A program made the translations under genes and the position numbers. Under the pieces are notes generated by a model, which saw only the letters and a program-made list of their open reading frames with translations, searched no databases and was not told the DNA's origin. Shown here piece by piece: positions 8,312 through 15,579 of a stretch of DNA of 64,000 nt. The first letter of the stretch is position 1, and each line of letters opens with the position of its first letter. This stretch comes from Flavobacteriales bacterium (GTDB lineage Bacteria > Bacteroidota > Bacteroidia > Flavobacteriales_F > PHOS-HE28). The DNA lies in assembly GCA_016699575.1 (NCBI GenBank), contig CP064979.1, positions 434,001-498,000 on the forward strand, given 5' to 3'.

Positions 8312-9273
8312 TGTACTACAATCACAATCTCAGAACCAACCTACAGGAGTGGAAGAATCGCGTTCAGCGCGCTTCAACAAGCAACTTCGGATACCAGATA
8401 GACCTGTTGCTGAAGCACATTCAAGAGGAGCCTGCACTCAATGCGCTCATGGTTGAAGCCGCTCAGCAATTCCCGCATGAGGACGAGCACTTGCAGGAAC
8501 GAATAAATCTCTATGACTCCAGTCAGCACATTCCATTCTCTGGACAAGCGGATCGCGCAGCTTTTTCCCAAGCTCTCTTGCATTGGATCATTAGGGAACA
8601 TGGTGTCGAGTCCGTACCGCATATGACCTTATTCATAGGAAGAAAGGATGTCCTCGGAGGAATAGTAGAAGACTGCGTGTCTCCAATTCTGGACTACTTA
8701 CATGACCGCTTAGACAAGTCTAGTTCCACGTTGTACCTGCTTGAGAAATACAAGCGTCGGACGGAGTGGTTCATGAAGGACTCTCTCAGAACACGATATC
8801 TGTTGGCTGAGAAAGAATACGAGAAAATCTTCGAGGATGACCTGCGACTATTCCTGTTTGACCAAGGAATCGACTATCCCTTCTCAACCCCTAGTAGTCC
8901 TTCTGGCAGAGCTGACGTTGTCGGCGCTATTGACACCTCGGATCCGCTTGTTGTCGAAATCAAGATTTTCGACCGAAGCAAGAGCTATGGGAAGGATCGT
9001 GTACGAAGTGGTCTTGCTCAGGTCATGAAGTACGTAAATGACTACAACAAGGACTTTGGCTACCTAGTCATCTTCAATGCCGACAACGCTGAATTGCACT
9101 TTCAACTCGAAGACATCAGCAAGGCCTTCCCACCGATGCTTGTCTATAACAACAAGCGATACTTCTTCATAGTGGTCAACATCGGTGAGCATGTTGCAGC
9201 TAGCAAAGTCGGCAAGCAAGAGGTGATTGAACTGTCAACAGATTTCCTGGTATCCAAAGCAGAACTCGCGTGA
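8311..9273 (+). CDS. Predicted PD-(D/E)XK nuclease
   Basis: 320 residues. The C-terminal half carries the restriction-endonuclease fold signature: a helix with Glu175 (EKIFEDDLRLFL), Asp202 in GRADVV, Glu216-x-Lys218 in VVEIKIF, and Gln237 in the following helix (LAQVMKY). The order E, D, ExK, Q is that of PD-(D/E)XK enzymes. The N-terminal 150 residues are helical and match no family I recognise; they may sense or bind a target. It follows the zinc-ribbon gene with one base of overlap. AT-rich codon use points to horizontal transfer. The stop codon lies inside the end of repeat copy 2. A defence role is inferred from domain type and from nearby AbiE. Confidence 0.6.
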   Translation: MYYNHNLRTNLQEWKNRVQRASTSNFGYQIDLLLKHIQEEPALNALMVEAAQQFPHEDEHLQERINLYDSSQHIPFSGQADRAAFSQALLHWIIREHGVESVPHMTLFIGRKDVLGGIVEDCVSPILDYLHDRLDKSSSTLYLLEKYKRRTEWFMKDSLRTRYLLAEKEYEKIFEDDLRLFLFDQGIDYPFSTPSSPSGRADVVGAIDTSDPLVVEIKIFDRSKSYGKDRVRSGLAQVMKYVNDYNKDFGYLVIFNADNAELHFQLEDISKAFPPMLVYNNKRYFFIVVNIGEHVAASKVGKQEVIELSTDFLVSKAELA

Positions 9274-9389
9274 GGGAGAGCAGCGGAAAGCTCGGAGGCC
9301 TGTCATCAGGCCGAGGACCTGCCTGTCCGGCAGGCAGGCTTGCAGCGGATAGCCCGACGGCGCTGCTCTTGTGCGCCGGCACGCCCAAC
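9267..9389 (-). repeat. Intergenic repeat, copy 2, with internal CCTGCCTG palindrome
   Basis: Read on the minus strand it runs from TTGGGCGTGCC through GGGCTATCCGCTGC and GAGCTTTCCGCTGC to CCCTCACGCG, matching the framework of copies 1 and 3. Inside it, 9318-9338 is a perfect hairpin: CCTGCCTG, 5-base loop, CAGGCAGG. The nuclease gene ends within its plus-strand left end. Confidence 0.7.
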
Positions 9390-9424
9390 ACTTCGACAAG
9401 TTCGGTGTGACGACCACCAAGCCA

Positions 9425-10267
9425 ATGAAAAAGCGCGCGATCACCGTCAAAGGCATCCCCGTCACCGTTGTGGAGCGGAACGAGCAGGACTACATCTCGC
9501 TCACCGACATGGTGCAGGGCTTCGAGGGCGGCAGCGCGCTGATCGAGCAATGGTTGCGCAACAAGGACACGGTGCTCTTCCTGGGTGTGTGGGAGCAGCT
9601 GAACAACCCGGCGTTCAATTCCCTCGAATTCGAGGGAATTGGGAACGCGGCCGGCCGCAACAGTTTCTACCTGTCGGTGAAGAAGTGGATCGACGCCACC
9701 GGTGCGATCGGGCTGCACGCGCGCGCTGGCGGACATGGCGGCACGTATGCGCACAAGGACATCGCCTTCGAGTTCGGTTCGTGGTTGAGCCCAGAGTTCA
9801 AGCTGTACCTGATCAAGGAGTTCCAACGGCTGAAGGAAGCGGAGGCCAGCAACCAGTCGCTGGAATGGAACCTGCAGCGCACTCTGGCCAAGGTCAACTA
9901 CCGGATCCACACGGATGCCATCAAGGAGCATTTGATCCCACCGGTGCTCAGCAAGGCGCGCATCAGCGGGGTGTACGCTACCGAAGCCGACCTGCTGAAC
10001 GTAGCCCTGTTCGGCCTCACCGCTTCCGAGTGGAAACGGGCCAACCCATCACTTGCCGGCAACATGCGCGACCGCGCCACACTGGAACAACTGGTCGTGC
10101 TTTCCAACCTGGAGAGCATCAACGCCGTGATGATCCAGCAGGGCCTCGGATCAGCGGAGCGCCTGCAACAACTGAACACGACCGCCATCGGACAGATGAG
10201 ATCGCTCACCGCAGGTCGCGCAGCGGACAAGCTGCTGGCGGCCGGCAAGAAGAAACCAAAGAACTAA
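9425..10267 (+). CDS. KilA-N domain protein
   Basis: 280 residues. Residues 10-130 match the KilA-N DNA-binding domain: an opening beta segment with YISLTDMV, then WLRNKDTVLFLG, the central IDATGAIGLHARAG and a strong closing motif KDIAFEFGSWLSPEFKLYLI. The C-terminal part is helical, with a Lys-rich end. KilA-N proteins are found in phages and, as stand-alone genes, in many Bacteroidota chromosomes; the function is probably DNA binding or gene regulation. The ATG at 9425 lies just after repeat copy 2. The stop lies 6 bases before the duplicated thiolase start, suggesting this gene once stood directly upstream of thiolase, before AbiE came in. Confidence 0.8.
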   Translation: MKKRAITVKGIPVTVVERNEQDYISLTDMVQGFEGGSALIEQWLRNKDTVLFLGVWEQLNNPAFNSLEFEGIGNAAGRNSFYLSVKKWIDATGAIGLHARAGGHGGTYAHKDIAFEFGSWLSPEFKLYLIKEFQRLKEAEASNQSLEWNLQRTLAKVNYRIHTDAIKEHLIPPVLSKARISGVYATEADLLNVALFGLTASEWKRANPSLAGNMRDRATLEQLVVLSNLESINAVMIQQGLGSAERLQQLNTTAIGQMRSLTAGRAADKLLAAGKKKPKN

Positions 10268-10273
10268 GACCCC

Positions 10274-10441
10274 ATGAACGCATACATCATCGCCGGTTTC
10301 CGCAGCGCAGTGGGCAAAGCGCCCTGCCATCGGCAGGCAGGCGCACGCAAATTCCGTTTCACGCGTCCGGATGACCTGGCCGCGCACGTGGTGAACCACC
10401 TGGTGGGTTCGGCGCCCCATAAACCACACCCAACCACCTGA
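10274..10441 (+). pseudogene. Duplicated 5' fragment of the acetyl-CoA acyltransferase gene
   Basis: The first 144 bases (10274-10417) match the start of the intact thiolase gene at 12264-12389, beginning at the same ATG and ending at a sharp break; an in-frame stop follows at 10439. The stretch from CAAATTCC to the break is identical for about 60 bases, while the first 43 bases carry several substitutions. A 24-base piece with a CCTGCC/GGCAGG hairpin replaces 6 bases of the intact gene and keeps the frame. The remaining 55 codons cannot make a thiolase. It is the left flank of the AbiE insertion. Confidence 0.85.
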
Positions 10442-10456
10442 CTTTCAGCACGAAAC

Positions 10457-10494
10457 TACATTTGTAACACTTTCGTATACATTTGTGTTACAAA
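10457..10494 (+). promoter_or_regulatory. AbiE promoter with inverted-repeat operator
   Basis: Two exact TACATTTG boxes (10457-10464 and 10478-10485), matching the Bacteroidota -7 consensus TAnnTTTG, are interlocked with a perfect 10-bp inverted repeat, TTTGTAACAC (10461-10470) and GTGTTACAAA (10485-10494), spaced by 14 bases. AbiEi antitoxins are known to bind inverted repeats in their own promoter, so this is a likely autoregulatory site. Confidence 0.65.
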
Positions 10495-10564
10495 ACAGGC
10501 CCCGATACGCCTTCGCGCTGCCCTCGCACAGCAACCCACCTAAACACACGCTTCGGCGCACAAC

Positions 10565-11197
10565 GTGAAACGCCCCTCGGTAGAAAAGCTGGTACTGGCG
10601 CGCATGGAAGAGCGTGGCCGTGGCAGCGTGCTCACCCCCAAGGATTTCTGCGACCTGGGTGGGCGCAGCGCGGTGGCCGTGGCCTTGCACCGGCTGGTGA
10701 AGAAGGAGGTGGTGCGCAACATCGGCAACGGCTTGTACTTCTTCCCGGAGCTGGGCGGGATGTTCGGGGAGTCGATAGCGGGTACCTACGAGATCGTCGC
10801 CGCCATTGCCAAGCGCGATGGGATCACGATACGCGAGACACATGCTTACGCGTCCAACATCACGGGCATAAGCACCCAGGTGCCTACGCGTGTTGCCTTT
10901 CAAACCGATGGTCGTTCCCGAAAGATCCGTTTGAAGCCCATGATACCGGGCGGACGTGCGAATGAGATCATTCTCCGACGCACCAGTTCGCGCTACATGC
11001 GGGCGCGCACCGAGGTGGGCTACTTGGTGATCCAGGGCCTGCGTGACTACGGTCGAAAGAACATCGGTAAGGAGGAATATGCCGAGCTGCTCAGACGGCT
11101 GCCCCCTCACGGAAAAGAGGATCTGAAAAAGGACCTGGACATCGCCCCGGTCTGGATCGCGGACATCATGCGTCGATTGATCGCTGAAGCACCATGA
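10565..11197 (+). CDS. abiEi: AbiEi-type antitoxin / DUF6088 family
   Basis: 210 residues. The N-terminal winged helix (about 1-70) has the layout SVLTPKDFCDLGGRSAVAVALHRL with the wing GNGLYFFPE, as in AbiEi antitoxins; the C-terminal part (about 75-200) is the antitoxin domain of the DUF6088 kind. It neutralises the nucleotidyltransferase toxin encoded next to it and represses the operon through its winged helix (known for the family). The stop overlaps the toxin start by 4 bases. The gene follows an inverted-repeat promoter at 10457-10494, which it probably binds. Confidence 0.8.
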   Translation: MKRPSVEKLVLARMEERGRGSVLTPKDFCDLGGRSAVAVALHRLVKKEVVRNIGNGLYFFPELGGMFGESIAGTYEIVAAIAKRDGITIRETHAYASNITGISTQVPTRVAFQTDGRSRKIRLKPMIPGGRANEIILRRTSSRYMRARTEVGYLVIQGLRDYGRKNIGKEEYAELLRRLPPHGKEDLKKDLDIAPVWIADIMRRLIAEAP

Positions 11198-12267
11198 GCG
11201 CGCATCCATTCCTCCATTTACCGGAAGCACGGCAACGTTCATTGCTTATTCGTGCCAACAATCTACTCCCCCTCGCGATATCCAGTATCGAGAAGGATGT
11301 CTACGTCTGCCTCTTTCTGGAGAAAGTGATGGCACTTCCTGGCATCGGCGAGCATCTCACGTTCAAAGGCGGCACGTCACTCTCCAAGGCGCACAAGATC
11401 ACGGACCGTTTCTCCGAGGATGTGGATCTGGTAGTTGATCGCCATGTGCTTGGTCTCGCGGAAGATGGCATCCCCGGCGGACATCATTCTCCGAGGCAAC
11501 AGAAGGAGCGCGCAAAGAAGATCGCGAAAGCCTGTCGAACATGGGCTGCAAATACACTCATTCCCGCCTTACGCACTTCCCTCGCAACTGAACTGCGCAA
11601 TGGCTCATGGAGCCTCGACCTGAACGCCGACAGCGATAACCATGAGACAGTGCTCTCATTCGGCTATCCCAAGCTTTTCGTACCGGACGGCGAGTACATC
11701 CTGGACCATGTGAAGGTGGACCTCGTGGCGAAGGCCGATGCTTGGCCAAGCACAACGATACCTGTGTGCGCTTACGTACATGAGCTCTTCACGGAAGAGT
11801 TCGGCGATGGTTCATTCCCAGTCCGCACACTGGAAGCTGAACGCACGTTGATCGAAAAAGCACTGTTGCTTCACGAAGTTCTGGTCCAGCGTCCGGATGG
11901 TCCACGTCGTCGATTGGCGCGGCACTACTTCGACCTGTACTTCCTCCATCGCGCCGGTGCAACAACAAAAGCCATCGCCCGAGCTGACCTGTATCCTGCT
12001 GTCGTTCAACAGCGCAGCATCTACTACCGCTATCCCGGAGTGGACTACGATGCGCTATTGACAGAAGGCTTCAGCATCATTCCGCAAGGCGCGGCACGTG
12101 CTGCTTGGCATAGCGACTACGACGGCATGCAGAGCGATATGTTCTATGGAAACGTGCCAGCCTTCGACGACATCATGACCGCCATGGAACAGTTCCAAGC
12201 AACGTTCCGCGAGCATCTTCAACAAACGACATCAGCGCCGAGCAGTCGGCAACACGAACACCCATGA
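11194..12267 (+). CDS. abiEii: AbiEii-type nucleotidyltransferase toxin
   Basis: 357 residues with the motifs of the AbiEii/MenT nucleotidyltransferase family: KGGTSLSKAH (58-67), SEDVDLVV with the two metal Asp residues 76 and 78, a third acidic residue in HVKVDL (Asp176), then LIEKALLLHE (about 219-228) and ARHYFDLYFLHR. Relatives transfer nucleotides to tRNA acceptor ends and stop growth, often as abortive phage defence. All key residues look intact. The stop TGA at 12265-12267 sits inside the thiolase ATG at 12264 (ATGA), so a toxin frame runs directly into a metabolic gene. Read-through coupling of expression is likely; its effect is unknown. Confidence 0.88.
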   Translation: MSAHPFLHLPEARQRSLLIRANNLLPLAISSIEKDVYVCLFLEKVMALPGIGEHLTFKGGTSLSKAHKITDRFSEDVDLVVDRHVLGLAEDGIPGGHHSPRQQKERAKKIAKACRTWAANTLIPALRTSLATELRNGSWSLDLNADSDNHETVLSFGYPKLFVPDGEYILDHVKVDLVAKADAWPSTTIPVCAYVHELFTEEFGDGSFPVRTLEAERTLIEKALLLHEVLVQRPDGPRRRLARHYFDLYFLHRAGATTKAIARADLYPAVVQQRSIYYRYPGVDYDALLTEGFSIIPQGAARAAWHSDYDGMQSDMFYGNVPAFDDIMTAMEQFQATFREHLQQTTSAPSSRQHEHP

Positions 12268-13439
12268 ACGCATACATAATCTCCGGTTTCCGTTCCGCCG
12301 TAGGCAAAGCGCCCCGCGGCAAATTCCGTTTCACGCGTCCGGATGACCTGGCCGCGCACGTGGTGAACCACCTGGTGGGCTCGGTGCCCGGGCTGGAGCG
12401 CGACCGCATCGACGATGTGATCGTGGGCAACGCCACGCCCGAGGCCGAGCAGGGCCTGAACATCGGCCGCATGATCAGCCTGATGGGCCTGAACACCGAC
12501 AAGGTGCCGGGCATGACGGTGAACCGCTACTGCAGCAGCGGCAGCGAGACCATCGCCATTGCCGCGGCCAAGATCCACAGCGGGCAGGCCGACGTGATCG
12601 TGGCGGGCGGCGTGGAGTGCATGAGCCCGATCCCCTTCGGCGGCTGGCGCATCGTGCCGAACGCCAAGGTGGGCAAGGCGCAGCCCACGTACTACTGGGG
12701 CATGGGCCTCACCGCCGAGGCCGTGGCGCGCGACTTCAAGGTGAGCCGGGAGGACCAGGACGCCTTCAGCCTGCGCAGCCACGAGAAGGCGCTGGCCGCG
12801 ATCAGCTCCGGCAAGTTCAAAGACGAGATCGTGCCCTACACCGTGGAGCGCGTGTACCTGGACGCGAAGGAGAAGCGCCAAGTGGAGCAATACGTGGTGG
12901 ACACCGATGAAGGTCCGCGCGCGAGCACCCTGGAGGCGCTGGCTAAGCTGAAGCCCGTGTTCGACGCGAAGGGCAGCGTGACGGCAGGCAACGCCAGCCA
13001 GACGAGCGATGGCGCGGCCTTCGTGCTGGTAGTGAGCGAGCGCATGCTGAAGCAGCTCAATGTGAAGCCGATCGCGCGCCTGCTCTCCTACCATGTGGCC
13101 GGGGTGGAGCCGCGCATCATGGGCATCGGTCCGGTGGCGGCAGTGCCGAAGGCGCTGGAGAAGGCCGGGCTGAAGCTGAGCGACATCGGGCTGTTCGAGC
13201 TGAACGAGGCCTTCGCGAGCCAATCGCTGGCGGTGGTGCGCGAGCTGGGCATCGACCCGGAGATCGTGAACGTGAACGGCGGCGCGATCGCGCTGGGGCA
13301 TCCGTTGGGGTGCACGGGCGCGAAGCTGAGCGTGCAGTTGTTCAATGAGATGCGGCGGCGGAAGCAGAAGTATGGGGTGGTGACGATGTGCGTGGGGACG
13401 GGGCAGGGGGCGGCGAGTGTGTTTGAGTTGTTGAATTGA
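12264..13439 (+). CDS. Acetyl-CoA C-acyltransferase (3-ketoacyl-CoA thiolase)
   Basis: 391 residues, full thiolase length, with the nucleophile Cys90 (NRYCSSGSE), His346 in ALGHPLGCTG and Cys376 in MCVGTGQG. It cleaves 3-ketoacyl-CoA to acetyl-CoA plus a shortened acyl-CoA, the last step of the beta-oxidation turn. It would normally follow the hydroxyacyl-CoA dehydrogenase gene directly; here 4.9 kb of accessory genes intervene and its ATG overlaps the AbiEii stop. Its first 126 bases exist a second time at 10274. The first 43 bases of this copy differ from the relic copy by several substitutions, so one of the two start regions may have come in with the AbiE module. Confidence 0.93.
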   Translation: MNAYIISGFRSAVGKAPRGKFRFTRPDDLAAHVVNHLVGSVPGLERDRIDDVIVGNATPEAEQGLNIGRMISLMGLNTDKVPGMTVNRYCSSGSETIAIAAAKIHSGQADVIVAGGVECMSPIPFGGWRIVPNAKVGKAQPTYYWGMGLTAEAVARDFKVSREDQDAFSLRSHEKALAAISSGKFKDEIVPYTVERVYLDAKEKRQVEQYVVDTDEGPRASTLEALAKLKPVFDAKGSVTAGNASQTSDGAAFVLVVSERMLKQLNVKPIARLLSYHVAGVEPRIMGIGPVAAVPKALEKAGLKLSDIGLFELNEAFASQSLAVVRELGIDPEIVNVNGGAIALGHPLGCTGAKLSVQLFNEMRRRKQKYGVVTMCVGTGQGAASVFELLN

Positions 13440-13461
13440 TGGAGCAGAAGCGGGATAGTGT

Positions 13462-13565
13462 TTGGGGCGTGCCCCCGCCTCAAATGCAGGCGGGGTCCGG
13501 CTTTCCGCTGTACTCCTCGCACGGATTACCGTGCTGCGGGGTGCCGCTCCAATCCGTCACGCGAA
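13462..13565 (+). repeat. Intergenic repeat, copy 3
   Basis: TTGGGGCGTGCC, a CCCGCCT/AGGCGGG hairpin, CGGCTTTCCGCTGTAC, TCCTCGCACGGATTACCG and a CCGTCACGCG end follow the same order as copies 1 and 2. It lies 22 bases after the thiolase stop and marks the junction between the thiolase gene and accessory block B. Confidence 0.75.
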
Positions 13566-13589
13566 TACCTATCCGGAACAACCCGGAGT

Positions 13590-14396
13590 TTACTGCAAAT
13601 TAGCAGCAGCGTTCATCAATTTCGCCTGAAGCTTCGAGAAACGGCCAAGTTGTTCAGCGGTAAGATTGCTACCAGCGTTCTGCAACTTCGACTGAAGTTC
13701 TGTCGCGTTCTCCATCATCGCTGGATATTCAGCGATTGCTGAAGCATCACCGTTCTTGGCGGCTTTCGCAAGTTTGATGTAGTCATCAACGTACTGCTCA
13801 TAGCTCGTCAGAATGTCGTCCCAATCTTCATCGCCCGTAAGAGCAATGTCACCACTCGACTCAGAATCGCCGGAAGATGTAATTGGACTTGTGTCCTGCT
13901 CTTCCATTGACGATGACAACTTCACCTTCTTGGCCTTACCCGGATTCTTTTCCAGTTCGGTATTTCCACTAAGTGAAAATTCCAACCATGCGGTCTCATT
14001 TGCTCCGAGTGAAAGAGCCTTCTCGAATGGCTCATAGCCATACTTCTCCAAGTTCGTAGCCAATGGCAAATCTCCTTCTCCCAACATATCAGCAGCGATG
14101 CACCACTGGTACTTCTTCCCAGCCCCAACGCCACATACCTGTGCATCATTGGCATCGAATGGCAGAGGCTCGTCCGTTCGCTTTATTTCCACTAGGAGCT
14201 TGGTGCCGAAGATCTCTTCACTAACCTTAAGCACTGCCTTTGTCACGATATAGCTCTCCGACAACGTTCCAGACATTGTTTGCTCGACTTCGAGCGGAAA
14301 GTCCCCGGCTTGCTTTTTATCGGGATCGGAACTTCCTCCACAGGAAACAGCAAGGGCGGAAACAAGAAGGGCGGCGGACGGCAGCAAGAACTTCAT
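13590..14396 (-). CDS. Lipoprotein with DUF6591-like C-terminal domain
   Basis: 268 residues. The signal peptide ends in the lipobox SALAVSC with Cys19; the ATG at 14396 was chosen because the signal peptide begins there. Residues 25-165 form a beta-rich domain. A Ser/Asp/Glu linker follows, and the last 70 residues are an alpha-helical hairpin (WDDILTSYEQYVDDYIKL ... QLGRFSKLQAKLMNAAANL) that resembles the DUF6591 domain of Bacteroidota lipoproteins. It is likely anchored in the inner or outer membrane facing the periplasm. The function is unknown. Confidence 0.65.
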   Translation of the reverse strand: MKFLLPSAALLVSALAVSCGGSSDPDKKQAGDFPLEVEQTMSGTLSESYIVTKAVLKVSEEIFGTKLLVEIKRTDEPLPFDANDAQVCGVGAGKKYQWCIAADMLGEGDLPLATNLEKYGYEPFEKALSLGANETAWLEFSLSGNTELEKNPGKAKKVKLSSSMEEQDTSPITSSGDSESSGDIALTGDEDWDDILTSYEQYVDDYIKLAKAAKNGDASAIAEYPAMMENATELQSKLQNAGSNLTAEQLGRFSKLQAKLMNAAANLQ

Positions 14397-14564
14397 GGAT
14401 GGATTGTTAACTGGTTCGCACGAAAATATGGGAAGTCGTTCACACAATCACTACAAGGGCACAGACGTAGCTTTGAGAAGCTTGCAAACCACCAGTGAAT
14501 CACGGCAATCCATCCGTACGTCGTCCAAAGCGCGTTGACGAAGAAGCCATCACTCGTTGAGACC

Positions 14565-15473
14565 ATGACCACCCTTTCACGTACCTGTCGCGCTCTGGCC
14601 TGCGCATCAATGATCGCTTGTCAAACGCCCTCGCCGAGTAGCAGCACATCACCCCACGAGATCCACACCGCCGACTACGACCTGATCATCCCCGCCGAGC
14701 AGAAAGCCCTGCTGATCCTCTTTCCCTGCTTCAGTTGCGCCGCGACGGATACACGAGCGGAGTCGCGCATCGCGGACACGGCCGCGGCGAACGGCATCGC
14801 GGTGCTGATGCTGAACTTCAACCGGCACATCCTGATGAGCGAGGCCGAGCAGCAGGAGGTGATCGGCACGATCGCGGGCGCGGTAGCGGCGCACGGCGTG
14901 GATGCGTCGAACACGGTCATCGGCGGCTTCTCCTCCGGCGGCAACGTGAGCGTGCTGCTGGCGAAGGCGCTGCTGCGATCGACCGATCCGCCGGTGCAGC
15001 TGAAAGGCGTGTTCGCCGTGGACAGTCCGCTGGACCTGGTGCACCTGTACGAATGCTCGCAGCGCGACCTGGCGAAGACCAGCTTCCCCGAATACAAGGA
15101 CGAGGCGCGCTACCTGATCGCGTTCCTGGACAGCGCCCTCGGCTCGCCCACGGACAATCTGTCCAACTACGAACGCGCCGCTCCCCTGCTCAACTCGTCC
15201 GCGAGCGTGGCGCCGCTGAAGGACCAGCCCATCCGCTTCTACACCGAGCCGGATACGGCCTGGTGGCGCACCCACCGCGACGATGTCTACGAAGAGCTGA
15301 ACGCCTTTGGGTTGAAGCGCATCCACGATACACTGGTAGCGGTGGGGAATACGCGGGCGGAGTACATCACCACCGAGGGGCGGGGCGTGCAGCATGGGAA
15401 CAGGCATCCGCACGCGTGGTCGATCGTGGATGAGCAGGAGTTGGTGCGGTGGATCGAGGGGTTGGTGGAGTGA
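14565..15473 (+). CDS. Putative alpha/beta hydrolase lipoprotein
   Basis: 302 residues. The N-terminus (SRTCRALACASMIAC) is a signal peptide with a lipobox-like end at about Cys19. The body has the alpha/beta-hydrolase order: a LLILFPCFSC beta strand, the nucleophile elbow GGFSSGGN (Ser in GxSxG), an Asp-containing strand (FAVDSPLD) and a late His-rich loop (HGNRHPHAW) that can supply the catalytic His. The substrate cannot be predicted. The ATG at 14565 was chosen over the upstream in-frame codon at 14535 because the signal peptide begins there. It is divergent from the DUF6591-like lipoprotein gene. Confidence 0.65.
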   Translation: MTTLSRTCRALACASMIACQTPSPSSSTSPHEIHTADYDLIIPAEQKALLILFPCFSCAATDTRAESRIADTAAANGIAVLMLNFNRHILMSEAEQQEVIGTIAGAVAAHGVDASNTVIGGFSSGGNVSVLLAKALLRSTDPPVQLKGVFAVDSPLDLVHLYECSQRDLAKTSFPEYKDEARYLIAFLDSALGSPTDNLSNYERAAPLLNSSASVAPLKDQPIRFYTEPDTAWWRTHRDDVYEELNAFGLKRIHDTLVAVGNTRAEYITTEGRGVQHGNRHPHAWSIVDEQELVRWIEGLVE

Positions 15474-15579
15474 GGCGCTCCACCTTTCGCCTTCCTGTTG
15501 TATGTTGTGGAATGCCAAGCGACGAGGAACTCGTCAACGGCCAAGACCAATCCTTCGCTAAAGCTTCGGCTTGCAAATC

